Assembly: GCA_024636425.1 (NCBI GenBank)
Contig: JAGXHB010000208.1
Span: forward strand, 1-9,785
Direction: 5' to 3'
DNA length: 9,785 nt
Source of the DNA: Roseobacter sp.
GTDB taxonomy: Bacteria; Pseudomonadota; Alphaproteobacteria; Rhodobacterales; Rhodobacteraceae
This document shows positions 1 through 6,462 of this stretch, one piece after another. Position 1 is the stretch's first letter; every line of letters starts with the position of its first letter. The notes under the pieces are model-generated. The model had not been told where the DNA came from. It ran no database searches and was given only the letters and a program-made list of their open reading frames with translations. A program made the translations under genes and the position numbers.

Positions 1-538
1 CAGACGTGATCGCCACGGCAAGGTTATTATCGCGATGCGCGGCGATGATCTGCCCACCATAGCCTCTTGCGAGCACATAGCCGGATGGTGACAAGAACCA
101 GCCATATCCATACGACAGTCCGGACCAGGGCGAACGCGCCCGGGGTTGGAGCGAGGCTTCAATCCAGGATCCATGAATAACCTGCGTCCCGTTGAACTGA
201 CCACCGTCACGCAGCATGGTCGCAATGTCCAGCATGGCGGTCGGGCATAGCGCCATTTCGTTGCCGCCGAGGTAGTATCCTTGAGGGTCGCGGGTCCAGG
301 CGGGAATTTCTATGTCCAGCGGTGCTCCAATCCGTGCGCGGGCCTGCATCAGAAGGCTCTGCCCGGTTGCTTCCGCCAGCGCCGCGCCAAGGATGTGGGT
401 AGAGCCCGTCGAATAAAGCATCCGGTCGCCAGGTTTCGCGACCATCGGTCGTGTCAACGCGTCAGACAGCCAATCGGAAGAGTTCACCCAGGCACCGTAG
501 TTCGCACCCGAAGTGCGCTCCAAGCCGGCCCGCAGGCA
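1..538 (-). pseudogene. C-terminal part of a serine hydrolase (class C beta-lactamase fold), N-terminus lost
   Basis: The minus strand encodes an open frame, running off the left edge, that reads as the C-terminal part of a penicillin-binding-protein/beta-lactamase-like serine hydrolase. Visible landmarks in order are LRAGLERTSGANYGAWV, RMLYSTGSTHILGAALAEA (the YSx motif), IPAWTRDPQGYYLGGN, SYGYGWFLS and ARGYGGQIIAAH, where the GYGGQ stretch stands where other members have the KTG/HxG box. The frame loses homology immediately upstream of about position 538; a stop in the same frame lies near 618-625 and no plausible start or signal peptide lies between. The nucleophilic SxxK motif lies in the missing N-terminal half, so the fragment should be catalytically dead. 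It is joined out of frame to a RecD-like fragment. The family call is confident; whether an intact copy exists elsewhere is unknown. Confidence 0.75.
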
Positions 539-665
539 TGTGGCCCGCGTTGATCGCGTGTGCTGTCGTGATGATCTTGCTTTGGGCCGCTTGGCGAAAC
601 ACCTCCGTGAGCCGCATCACGGGCACGGCGCCTGGCCCTAACGCCCCATGCGTTACGATGGAGGG
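534..665 (-). pseudogene. Internal fragment of a RecD-like DNA helicase
   Basis: One minus-strand frame just downstream of the PuuE-like gene contains GAVPVMRLTEVFRQAAQS followed by KIITTAHAINAGHMP. This matches a conserved segment of RecD/RecD2/TraA-type superfamily 1 helicases (typically 'GAVPVVRLTEVFRQAAxSRII..NAHRIN'). Only about 40 residues look helicase-like. The frame has no credible start: it opens after a TGA at 677-675, and the only ATG (617) lies inside the conserved segment. Past position 534 it continues as nonsense to a stop at 464-462. The Walker A part and the C-terminal UvrD-like part are both absent. It is therefore debris from a longer gene, cut on both sides by rearrangement. 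Family recognition is from memory of the motif. Confidence 0.65.
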
Positions 666-666
666 A

Positions 667-1554
667 TCAAGTAATCAGGGCTGATATTTCTTTGTGACAA
701 TAGTCGGAAATCGCACCACTTGTTGTAAGCCAGACCTGATCGCGGTGTGCAGCAATATGCGTTAACGCGCGTCGAAGATGGCGCAGGCGGTAGGGTTGAC
801 CCACAAGGTAAGGGTGGAGCGCTATTCCCATCACAAGAGGTTGCTGCGCCGATTGCTCGGACATCTCGTCAAAATTGTCGATGATCATATCCGCAAAAGT
901 TGCTGCGCCATCCTTACGCGCGACAATGGACGGAATGTCGTTGATCTCCTGCGGATAGGGGACGGACAAGAGGCGGCCCGATTTTGTCGTCATCCAGACA
1001 GGTTGGTCATCCATGCACCAGTTGAGCGTATACTGGTAGCCCGATTGCGCCAGCAGGTCGGGGGTATCATGGCTCTCGGCGATCCATGGCGACAACCAGC
1101 CTTTTGGTGGTATGCCTTCGGCGGCATGCAGGACTGCTGTTGCCTCGGTGATCAGGGCGGCCTCTGCATCTGTGTCCAGATCGCTTTGGCGTTCGGAATT
1201 CGTGCTGCCGTGTCCCACGATTTCATCACCGCGCGCACTGAACGCGGCCATAAGCTCGGGCGCATAGTCATACATCGCGCTATTGGTGAGAACGCTGGCG
1301 GGGATATCCAATGTATCGAACAACTCGAGCAGTCGCCACGCGCCCACGCGATTGCCATAGTCCCGCCACGCGTAGTTCAGGATATCTGGTTGCGGGCCAC
1401 CGGGGGCCAGTTCGGCACCGAGGCCCTCTCCAAAAGCAAAATGTTCGAGATTGAGGCCAATATAAACAGCGAGGCGTTTGCCGTCAGGCCAATCATAGTC
1501 AGGGCGGCTGGTGATTGGGGAATAGCGATAACGCCCATGCTCTTTCACCATCAT
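667..1554 (-). CDS. PuuE-like hydrolase of the polysaccharide deacetylase (NodB) fold
   Basis: This is a 295-residue cytoplasmic protein without a signal peptide. Landmarks: YIGLNLEHF (res. 31-39) where classical deacetylases have the TFDD motif, GDEIVGHGSTNSERQ (109-123), PKGWLSPWIAES (150-161), LNWCMDDQPVWM (177-188), VPYPQEIND (198-206) and GIALHPYLVGQPYR (243-256). The last four resemble PuuE-type metal-independent allantoinase and related cyclic-amide hydrolases more than sugar deacetylases. The canonical Asp-Asp pair and the second His of the HxxxH motif are absent; only His115 of GHGSTN is kept. A ring amide or ureide is thus a likelier substrate than a polysaccharide. The start at 1554 directly follows the TGA of the upstream gene, and GGAG lies six bases before it inside that gene's end, which indicates translational coupling. 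It is the last gene of the operon. The family is fairly sure, the reaction unknown. Confidence 0.85.
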   Translation of the reverse strand: MMVKEHGRYRYSPITSRPDYDWPDGKRLAVYIGLNLEHFAFGEGLGAELAPGGPQPDILNYAWRDYGNRVGAWRLLELFDTLDIPASVLTNSAMYDYAPELMAAFSARGDEIVGHGSTNSERQSDLDTDAEAALITEATAVLHAAEGIPPKGWLSPWIAESHDTPDLLAQSGYQYTLNWCMDDQPVWMTTKSGRLLSVPYPQEINDIPSIVARKDGAATFADMIIDNFDEMSEQSAQQPLVMGIALHPYLVGQPYRLRHLRRALTHIAAHRDQVWLTTSGAISDYCHKEISALIT

Positions 1555-1995
1555 TCAAAGCTCCGTTTCCGCAAGTCCCGCTTTGTGCAGGAGTATTTCG
1601 GCGCTGTCGTTCCAGACATCGGTGCTGATGATCTTCTCTCCCCGCACAACGAACTTATCCATGTAGCGGTTCGTTTCGAACGAGCTGCCGTCCTTCCATT
1701 CACCATAGAGGTAGCCGGTATTGTAGACGTGAACATCGCCCGTCTCATGATCCAAGGCAGCGTCGGTACGCAGGAACTTCTTTTTGACCCAGGAATATCG
1801 TTTTGCATTGAAACCCGCGCTTTGCGCCGGACCGGAAAACACACGTCCGCCCGTGAAAACAAGTTTGAAACCGTCACTGACATATTGCGCCGCACCTTCC
1901 GGATCCGGCACCATAGAGCGTTCAAGATAGCTCTCAACGATCGCTTTTGCAGCGCTTACGGGATCTGGGTTCTGGTCCATGTCATCAACTTTCAT
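1555..1995 (-). CDS. NTF2/SnoaL-like small protein
   Basis: This 146-residue soluble protein has the profile of the nuclear-transport-factor-2/SnoaL/DUF4440 fold: an N-terminal helical part (SAAKAIVESYLERSMVPDPEGAAQYV, split here by Pro-Asp), followed by beta-rich sequence with KLVFTGGRVFSG, GDVHVYNTGYLYGEW, FETNRYMDKFVVRGEKI and a C-terminal ISTDVWNDSAEILL. Family members act as cyclases, isomerases, dehydratases or hydrolases, or simply bind small polar ligands; no catalytic pair can be assigned by eye. The ATG at 1995 directly follows the TGA of the amidohydrolase gene and has no clear Shine-Dalgarno, so translation is probably coupled. A second ATG at 1980 (MDQNPDP) is an alternative. Its position between two hydrolase genes suggests it handles an intermediate of the same pathway. 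Confidence 0.8.
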   Translation of the reverse strand: MKVDDMDQNPDPVSAAKAIVESYLERSMVPDPEGAAQYVSDGFKLVFTGGRVFSGPAQSAGFNAKRYSWVKKKFLRTDAALDHETGDVHVYNTGYLYGEWKDGSSFETNRYMDKFVVRGEKIISTDVWNDSAEILLHKAGLAETEL

Positions 1996-3468
1996 TCAAT
2001 TATGGGAAGGAGCCGCACAGATGGCGCCGCAAAAGCTTTTGACGACGACCGATGCGGCCTCATTCATCAAACGCGTATCTGCATTCGCTGTGTCCAAACG
2101 CTCTGCCGCGTCATGGGCGCGGATCGCAAGGGTTGCTTCATCCAAAGTCAAAACGCGGTCATTTGCAAAAACATAATCTCCGGCGATCATGACTTCGCGC
2201 AGCGCGCCACCGCTCTCGGAAAATACGATCTGGTCCAGAGGATTGCGCAGAGGTGTATAATGGCAATAGTTGGCATCAAGGAACACCATGTCAGCGGCCC
2301 ACCCTTCGGCAATCATTCCGACATTTTTGAGCCCCATAATCCGCGCGCTGCCTGTTGTGGCCATCGCAAATGCCTCGCGGGTGGTGACCCACCCGGCGCA
2401 GTCTGCCGCTTGCGCGCGGCTGAGCGTCGCGGCAAGGCGCATCGCCTCAAACATGTTTTGGCCGTCGCATGTGTTGGAGGCGTCGGTGCCGACGCCCATG
2501 GTGACACCGCTGTTCAAGAGCATCCGCACAGGTGCACTCCCAGACCCGAGACGCAGATTGCTGAGGGGGTTGTGGGAGATGCAGGCCTGATGACTGCCGA
2601 GCATATCGGCCTCCGGCTGTGACAGCCAGACCCCATGCGCGCCGCTGAAATGGGGGCCAAGCACCCCCAGACTGTCCAGGTGCGCCGTGAGGCTGGTGCC
2701 ATATTTGCGTCCTGCCATAACCTGCTGCATCCGGGTTTCAGCCAGATGGGTCTGGAGCGGGATACCATCCCGGTTGGACAACGCGGCGCAGAATTGCAGG
2801 AAGGCGTCCGAGCAATGCAGCGGGATCGTGGGGCCGATGCCGGGGCGCACACGGTCCATCGGGACGGGCCATGTGCCAAAAGCCTCGGCGCAGGTTGCCA
2901 TGATGTGCTGCCACTGCGGCATCGTGAGCGCTGCGACGGCATCGCGCAGCGGTGGCTCGAAGTGGTCGAGCAGACCAGGCAGGGCCTGATATATCGTCTG
3001 GTCCGCGATCATGGGGGCGACGACCGCGCGCAGGCCTGCATCGTGATAGGCGCTCGCGACGGTATGGATGCCGGCAACGCTGGGCCCCGGAAGCTCAATG
3101 AACAGATCAAAACAGGCGGTGCAGCCTTTGCGGATCAATTCCGCCGCACTCAGTTCCGCCGCGAGGCGCAGATCGTCGATCCGGCGCGATCCGTTTAGCC
3201 ACGCACAACCTGACAAGAAGGTCTCCAGCGTCAGATCGCCACCGACACCCCCGCGACCCAATGCGCCGTGGGAATGGGTGTGTCCGTTGACAAGGCCGGG
3301 GATGATGAGGCGGTCGGCCACATCAATCTGCTGTGCATCGGTGGGGCCTTCACCATTGGCAAGAAGGGCCGCGATCACACCATCGCGCACCAGGATGGAC
3401 ACCCGCGCGAAGCTGTCGTTTTCGACCAGCACGAGACCACCGGTGAGCAGCAATGGACGCATGGACAT
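1996..3468 (-). CDS. Amidohydrolase-superfamily deaminase/hydrolase (guanine deaminase/chlorohydrolase group)
   Basis: This is a 490-residue metal-dependent hydrolase of the group that deaminates or hydrolyses nucleobase-like and triazine-like rings. Reading from the start at 3468, it has a small N-terminal beta domain, PGLVNGHTHSHGALGRG (His63 and His65 of the HxH metal pair), QTHLAETR (metal His241 and catalytic Glu244), GAHGVWLS (His278), ISHNPLSNLRLGSG (His299) and GVGTDASNTCDGQNMFEAM (metal Asp329). The full catalytic set of this superfamily is thus present. The C-terminal part (about 380-450) rebuilds the beta domain. ATG 3468 is preferred because AGGA lies six bases upstream; the open frame runs further to 3675, but that extension crosses the hairpin and overlaps the preceding gene. 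It is the first gene after the intercistronic hairpin. The substrate is unknown: pterin, purine, pyrimidine, cytosine- or 8-oxoguanine-like compounds are all possible. Confidence 0.9.
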   Translation of the reverse strand: MSMRPLLLTGGLVLVENDSFARVSILVRDGVIAALLANGEGPTDAQQIDVADRLIIPGLVNGHTHSHGALGRGGVGGDLTLETFLSGCAWLNGSRRIDDLRLAAELSAAELIRKGCTACFDLFIELPGPSVAGIHTVASAYHDAGLRAVVAPMIADQTIYQALPGLLDHFEPPLRDAVAALTMPQWQHIMATCAEAFGTWPVPMDRVRPGIGPTIPLHCSDAFLQFCAALSNRDGIPLQTHLAETRMQQVMAGRKYGTSLTAHLDSLGVLGPHFSGAHGVWLSQPEADMLGSHQACISHNPLSNLRLGSGSAPVRMLLNSGVTMGVGTDASNTCDGQNMFEAMRLAATLSRAQAADCAGWVTTREAFAMATTGSARIMGLKNVGMIAEGWAADMVFLDANYCHYTPLRNPLDQIVFSESGGALREVMIAGDYVFANDRVLTLDEATLAIRAHDAAERLDTANADTRLMNEAASVVVKSFCGAICAAPSHN

Positions 3469-3520
3469 TATCGATCCTGTAGAAAATTCAGGGGGTGGAG
3501 ACACGTCTCCGAAAAGAAGG

Positions 3521-3558
3521 AAGCCTGCGCGACAGGGGTGGTCCTGTCTCGCAGGCTT
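3521..3558 (-). terminator. Intercistronic hairpin between binding-protein gene and enzyme genes
   Basis: Two 16-base arms (3521-3536 and 3543-3558) pair at 15 of 16 positions around a 6-base loop. On the minus strand, which carries transcription here, the stem is followed by TTCCTTCTTTTC, a pyrimidine-rich tract that makes a partial terminator plausible. It sits eight bases after the TAA of the binding-protein gene. Such hairpins after periplasmic binding-protein genes often protect the upstream message and dampen read-through into distal genes, giving more binding protein than enzyme. A smaller palindrome, GGAGAC-AC-GTCTCC at 3497-3510, follows before the amidohydrolase start and may be a second hairpin. 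The structure is seen directly; the role is inferred. Confidence 0.65.
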
Positions 3559-3565
3559 GGTGTGG

Positions 3566-4591
3566 TTAGTTGATGACCGTCTCGAACATCCGCTCTTCGG
3601 CGGGCGGCAGAAAGGACCGGTCAAAGATTTCCGACCCCTCCGGCAGGCGCTCCAGCTCATAGCCCTTTGCGACAATGGCGATGGAGCGGCTCAGACGCTC
3701 GTCCACCAGATCGCCCATGCCGATTGTTGCGACCTCGGGGGCGTTCATCAGATTGGTCAGGGCAAATTCAAGCCGTGCGCGCTCCAGATCTTCGTTGATC
3801 AAGTTGTCAAAGGCCATGATCGCCTCGACCGAGCTGTCCTGATTGGCCATGCTTTCCTGTGTCGCTTTGTTCACGGCGCGCACCAGACCTGCAACCGCTT
3901 CGGGGTTCTCGGTCAATAGCTGGCGCGAGACCATCAAGCCGTTGGAATAGAGATCCATGCCATAGTCTTCGAAGTTGAACCAGTTGTAGTCATTGGCGGG
4001 ATCCTGACGGTTGGCAATCAGGTTGAACCAGCTGGTCGAGGTGAACACGAATGCGCCGTCAATGTCGCCGCGGATCATCATCGGCTCTTGCAGGTTAGGG
4101 GCCATGCTTTCCTGAGCAACATTTTCCAGATCAATGCCATTGATCTCGGCAAAGACGGGGAACAGGCGCGTAGTGGGGGTGCCCTGTGCGCCGCCCAGCG
4201 TTTTGCCCTCGAAATCAGCGACGGTTTCGATGCCGGCGGTTTTTGGTGTCACGATGGCGAAGGGCGGGCGGTTCCACAACTGATAGACCATCACGGGCGC
4301 CTCTCCGGGGCGGGCGGCGGCGTTCTGGATTATGGCGTTGATGTCGCCAAACCCCGCATCATAGGCCCCGCCCATGATCCGCGTCACCGTCGCCGCAGAC
4401 CCCTCGCCTTGGTCGATGGATACGTTGAGACCTTCGTCTTCAAAGTAGCCCTTGTGCAATGCCAGCAGGAAGGGCGCGTCGGACCCTTGTGTCTTCCAGC
4501 CCAGCGTAAACCGTATGTCGGTCATCTCGGCAAACGCAGGTACCGCGCCGGCCAAGAGTACGAATGTGGCTCCCATGAGAGTATGCTTCAT
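3566..4591 (-). CDS. NMT1/THI5-like periplasmic substrate-binding protein of the ABC importer
   Basis: This 341-residue protein starts with a clear Sec signal peptide, MKHTLMGATFVLLAGAVPAFA, likely cleaved after AFA at residue 21. The mature part begins DIRFTLGWKTQGSDAPFLLALHKGYFEDEGLNV (broken here only by reading), the standard opening of NMT1/SsuA/ThiY-type proteins: a beta strand, then 'A..KGYF...GL.V'. Further family marks are GEGSAATVTRIMGGAYDAGFGD and DFEGKTLGGAQGTPTTRLF. Relatives bind hydroxymethylpyrimidine derivatives, riboflavin, sulfonates, nitrate or other small polar compounds; the ligand cannot be inferred. AAGGA lies eight bases before the ATG. It follows the permease by 35 bases and is the last transporter gene, ahead of the hairpin. 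Confidence 0.92.
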   Translation of the reverse strand: MKHTLMGATFVLLAGAVPAFAEMTDIRFTLGWKTQGSDAPFLLALHKGYFEDEGLNVSIDQGEGSAATVTRIMGGAYDAGFGDINAIIQNAAARPGEAPVMVYQLWNRPPFAIVTPKTAGIETVADFEGKTLGGAQGTPTTRLFPVFAEINGIDLENVAQESMAPNLQEPMMIRGDIDGAFVFTSTSWFNLIANRQDPANDYNWFNFEDYGMDLYSNGLMVSRQLLTENPEAVAGLVRAVNKATQESMANQDSSVEAIMAFDNLINEDLERARLEFALTNLMNAPEVATIGMGDLVDERLSRSIAIVAKGYELERLPEGSEIFDRSFLPPAEERMFETVIN

Positions 4592-4626
4592 TTCAGCTTT
4601 CCTTGTTTTGATGTAAGAAGGAGGTG

Positions 4627-5400
4627 TTATGTGATGGCGATGTCATTGCCGCGTGTCGCCCACCCCGTTACGCGCCGCTCCAGAAGGGAGAACAGAGCGT
4701 AGAGGGCTACTCCAAGCAGGGCGAGGATGATGAGGCCGGCAAAGACCAGCGAGACCTGAAAATTGGAAGAGGCGGTCATCATGACGTTTCCGATGCCGCG
4801 GTTGGACGCAACCGTCTCGGACAGTACCGCACCAACAAAGGACAGCGTGATCGCTACTTTTAACGCTGCAAAGAAATACGGCATTGTGCGTGGCAGCCCG
4901 ACGTTCCACAGAATTTCGCTTTTGGAGGCGCCAAGGGTTTTGAGCACGTCTTCAAGATCGGGCTCAGTGGTCGCCAGACCTGTTGCTATGTTCACCACGA
5001 TCGGGAACACACAAATGACCATCGCCGTTAGAATGGCAGGCGTGGTGCCCGACCCGAACCACAGCACAAAGATCGGCACGACAGCGACTTTCGGTATGGA
5101 GGAGAAGCCCACCAGAAGCGGATAGGCGACTGCATAGGCAACCTTGGATGTGCCAACCATCACGCCCAGTGCGGTTCCGATGATCACACCCAACACGAAG
5201 CCGGTGAGCGTTGAATAAAGCGTCTGCAAGATATGCGGCAGCAGTATCGGGAACTTGACCCACAGGGTGACAATGATCTCGGAAGGTCGCGGTAGAACGA
5301 GGTCGGACACGTTCAATAAAATACAAAGCACCTCCCACATCGCGAAAAACCCAAAGATCAGGGAGAAGGACATTATTCTAATGCGTGTGTTCTCGGTCAT
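4627..5400 (-). CDS. ABC importer permease (BPD_transp_1, SsuC/ThiX-like)
   Basis: This 257-residue inner-membrane protein has about six hydrophobic segments: near the N-terminus (IMSFSLIFGFFAMWEVLCIL), then around TGFVLGVIIGTALGVMVG, VAYPLLVGFSSIPKVAVVPI, TAMVICVFPIVVNIATGL, ITLSFVGAVLSETV and VFAGLIILALLGVALYALF. The EAA loop that docks to the ATPase is visible as DVLKTLGASKSEILWNVGLP, with the invariant G and LP. Length and layout match SsuC/TauC/ThiX permeases. I chose ATG 5400 (MTENTRIRI) because AGGA, embedded in the ATPase stop region, lies eight bases before it; ATG 5409 directly abuts that AGGA and has no room for a ribosome site. Only one permease gene is present, so it would act as a homodimer. 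Confidence 0.92.
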   Translation of the reverse strand: MTENTRIRIMSFSLIFGFFAMWEVLCILLNVSDLVLPRPSEIIVTLWVKFPILLPHILQTLYSTLTGFVLGVIIGTALGVMVGTSKVAYAVAYPLLVGFSSIPKVAVVPIFVLWFGSGTTPAILTAMVICVFPIVVNIATGLATTEPDLEDVLKTLGASKSEILWNVGLPRTMPYFFAALKVAITLSFVGAVLSETVASNRGIGNVMMTASSNFQVSLVFAGLIILALLGVALYALFSLLERRVTGWATRGNDIAIT

Positions 5401-5410
5401 GGAAAGCATC

Positions 5411-6259
5411 CTATTTACGAACCTGCGCGATCAGCTCGCGCAGGCCTTGGGTCATTTCGACAAATTCGGGGCTGTAGATCATACCAATATCGCGCGGCTG
5501 CGGGATGTTCACCGCTTCGTCCGATATGATCCGTCCGGGACGCGCACTCATCACGCAGATCCGTTTGGCCAGAAAGCCCGCTTCGCGCAGATCGTGGGTG
5601 ACCAAAAGGACCGTTGGCTTACGATCAAGGTACAAATCCTGAAGGATTTGCCACAGCTCTTCACGGGTGAATTGGTCCAACGCACCAAATGGCTCATCCA
5701 GTAGTAAAAGGTCGGGCTCATGTATCAAAGCACGGCATAAGTTCGATCGCTGCAACATCCCGCCTGAGAGTTGCCACGGATAGTGGTTGGCGAAATCCTT
5801 AAGACCAACCTGTGCCAGAAGACTGTGCACGCGGTCGCGGAACGCGCCTTTTTTGTCTTTCTGGAATGTCGCCTTAAAGGGGGGGACGATCTTGAGTGGC
5901 ATCATCACGTTCTGCTCGATCGTGAGCCACGGGAGCATCGTCGGGTTCTGGAAAGCCATGCCGATCCGCAATTGCTTTGCTGCAGCTTCTCGTCCGCCCA
6001 CCAGAACCACACCCGATGAAGGTTGGATCAGATTGCTAACCAGCCGCAGGATCGTCGATTTGCCACACCCCGAAGGCCCGACCAGAGCGACAAAATCACC
6101 AGTGCCCATCTTGAGAGAGGTGGGCGAAAGCGCTGTCACGGCCTCTTCACCTCTCCCGAAAACAACGGAAGCAGTCTGCAACTCAACCGCATAGCGATGA
6201 GGTGCTTTGCTTACTACTTCGGCCATATCGGCTGCCTGTTCATGATTTGATATGTTCAT
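5411..6259 (-). CDS. ABC importer ATP-binding protein (SsuB/TauB/ThiZ-like)
   Basis: This is the energising subunit of the importer. Counting from the possible GTG at 6277, it has Walker A GPSGCGKST (67-75), Q-loop AFQNPTMLPWLT (Gln110), signature LSGGMLQR (170-177), Walker B LLLLDEPFGALD (190-201) and switch His228 in VTHD. LSGGM in place of LSGGQ is usual for the nitrate/taurine/pyrimidine subfamily, so it is not a defect. The C-terminal part (SARPGRI..DEAVNIPQPRD) also fits this subfamily. The start is uncertain: GTG 6277, ATG 6259 and ATG 6226 are all in frame and none has a strong ribosome site; conservation only begins after 6226. It is the first gene of the transporter part, and its TAG is 10 bases before the permease start. 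Confidence 0.9.
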   Translation of the reverse strand: MNISNHEQAADMAEVVSKAPHRYAVELQTASVVFGRGEEAVTALSPTSLKMGTGDFVALVGPSGCGKSTILRLVSNLIQPSSGVVLVGGREAAAKQLRIGMAFQNPTMLPWLTIEQNVMMPLKIVPPFKATFQKDKKGAFRDRVHSLLAQVGLKDFANHYPWQLSGGMLQRSNLCRALIHEPDLLLLDEPFGALDQFTREELWQILQDLYLDRKPTVLLVTHDLREAGFLAKRICVMSARPGRIISDEAVNIPQPRDIGMIYSPEFVEMTQGLRELIAQVRK

Positions 6260-6276
6260 GAGATCACAAAACGGCA

Positions 6277-6290
6277 CTGCGCCTGCGCAG
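6277..6290. promoter_or_regulatory. Short palindrome at the start of the ABC operon
   Basis: CTGCGC-CT-GCGCAG is a perfect 6-bp inverted repeat with a 2-base centre. It lies just before, or overlapping, the alternative GTG start of the ATPase gene, downstream of the putative promoter. It could be an operator or a small leader hairpin. Its GC-rich nature makes a chance origin possible. Confidence 0.3.
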
Positions 6291-6320
6291 CAAATGAATT
6301 CAAGTAAAAATATTTAGAAT

Positions 6321-6348
6321 TAAATAACGACGCCCAAAAAACAGGCAA
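6321..6348 (-). promoter_or_regulatory. Candidate sigma70-type promoter of the ABC/enzyme operon
   Basis: On the minus strand, TTGCCT (6348-6343) and TATTTA (6326-6321) are separated by 16 bases in the only markedly AT-rich gap of the cassette. This lies about 60 bases upstream of the ATPase ATG at 6259. The -35 matches TTGACA at four of six positions; the -10 is weaker. This is a by-eye assignment. Confidence 0.3.
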
Positions 6349-6429
6349 AGCTACGGTAAACGGCATTAAAATGAAGCGGTCTGTGATAGCCGAATTATCA
6401 AACTGCAGGGGGGAGGTGCCCCGAAACAA

Positions 6430-6440
6430 GTCACGGTGAC
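6430..6440. promoter_or_regulatory. Candidate operator palindrome between tetR and the ABC operon
   Basis: GTCAC-G-GTGAC is a perfect 5-bp inverted repeat with a single-base centre. It lies 22 bases downstream of the TetR-family gene and about 80 bases upstream of the putative -35 box. TetR-family dimers commonly bind such odd-length palindromes. A weak GGGG/CCCC stem lies beside it (about 6408-6421), so this region may instead belong to the tail of the regulator transcript. Confidence 0.3.
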
Positions 6441-6462
6441 GCAGGATTACAACCGCTGTTGA

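Noticed and set aside
281..684. Two plus-strand ORFs, one with a hydrophobic stretch (about 541-590)
   Set aside because: They are antisense to the serine hydrolase and RecD-like fragments, whose motifs are recognisable; the apparent membrane segment is a shadow.
778..2622. Very long plus-strand ORF (614 residues)
   Set aside because: It runs antisense across three genes with clear family motifs on the minus strand (PuuE-like, NTF2-like, amidohydrolase), has no domain and no ribosome site, and is explained by the codon bias of the opposite strand.
3469..3675. N-terminal extension of the amidohydrolase to 3675
   Set aside because: It overlaps the binding-protein gene end and crosses the hairpin; the 69 extra residues are Arg/Ser-rich and unlike the family, while ATG 3468 has AGGA at good spacing.
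667..6259. Base-degraded thiamin (HMP) salvage operon of the ThiXYZ type
   Set aside because: The importer fits, but no M20-type YlmB, TenA or ThiD gene is present and no TPP riboswitch is evident upstream of the ATPase; the enzyme genes belong to other families.
5411..6259. LSGGM in place of LSGGQ in the ATPase as a defect
   Set aside because: This variant is normal in the nitrate/taurine/pyrimidine importer subfamily; all other ATPase motifs are intact.
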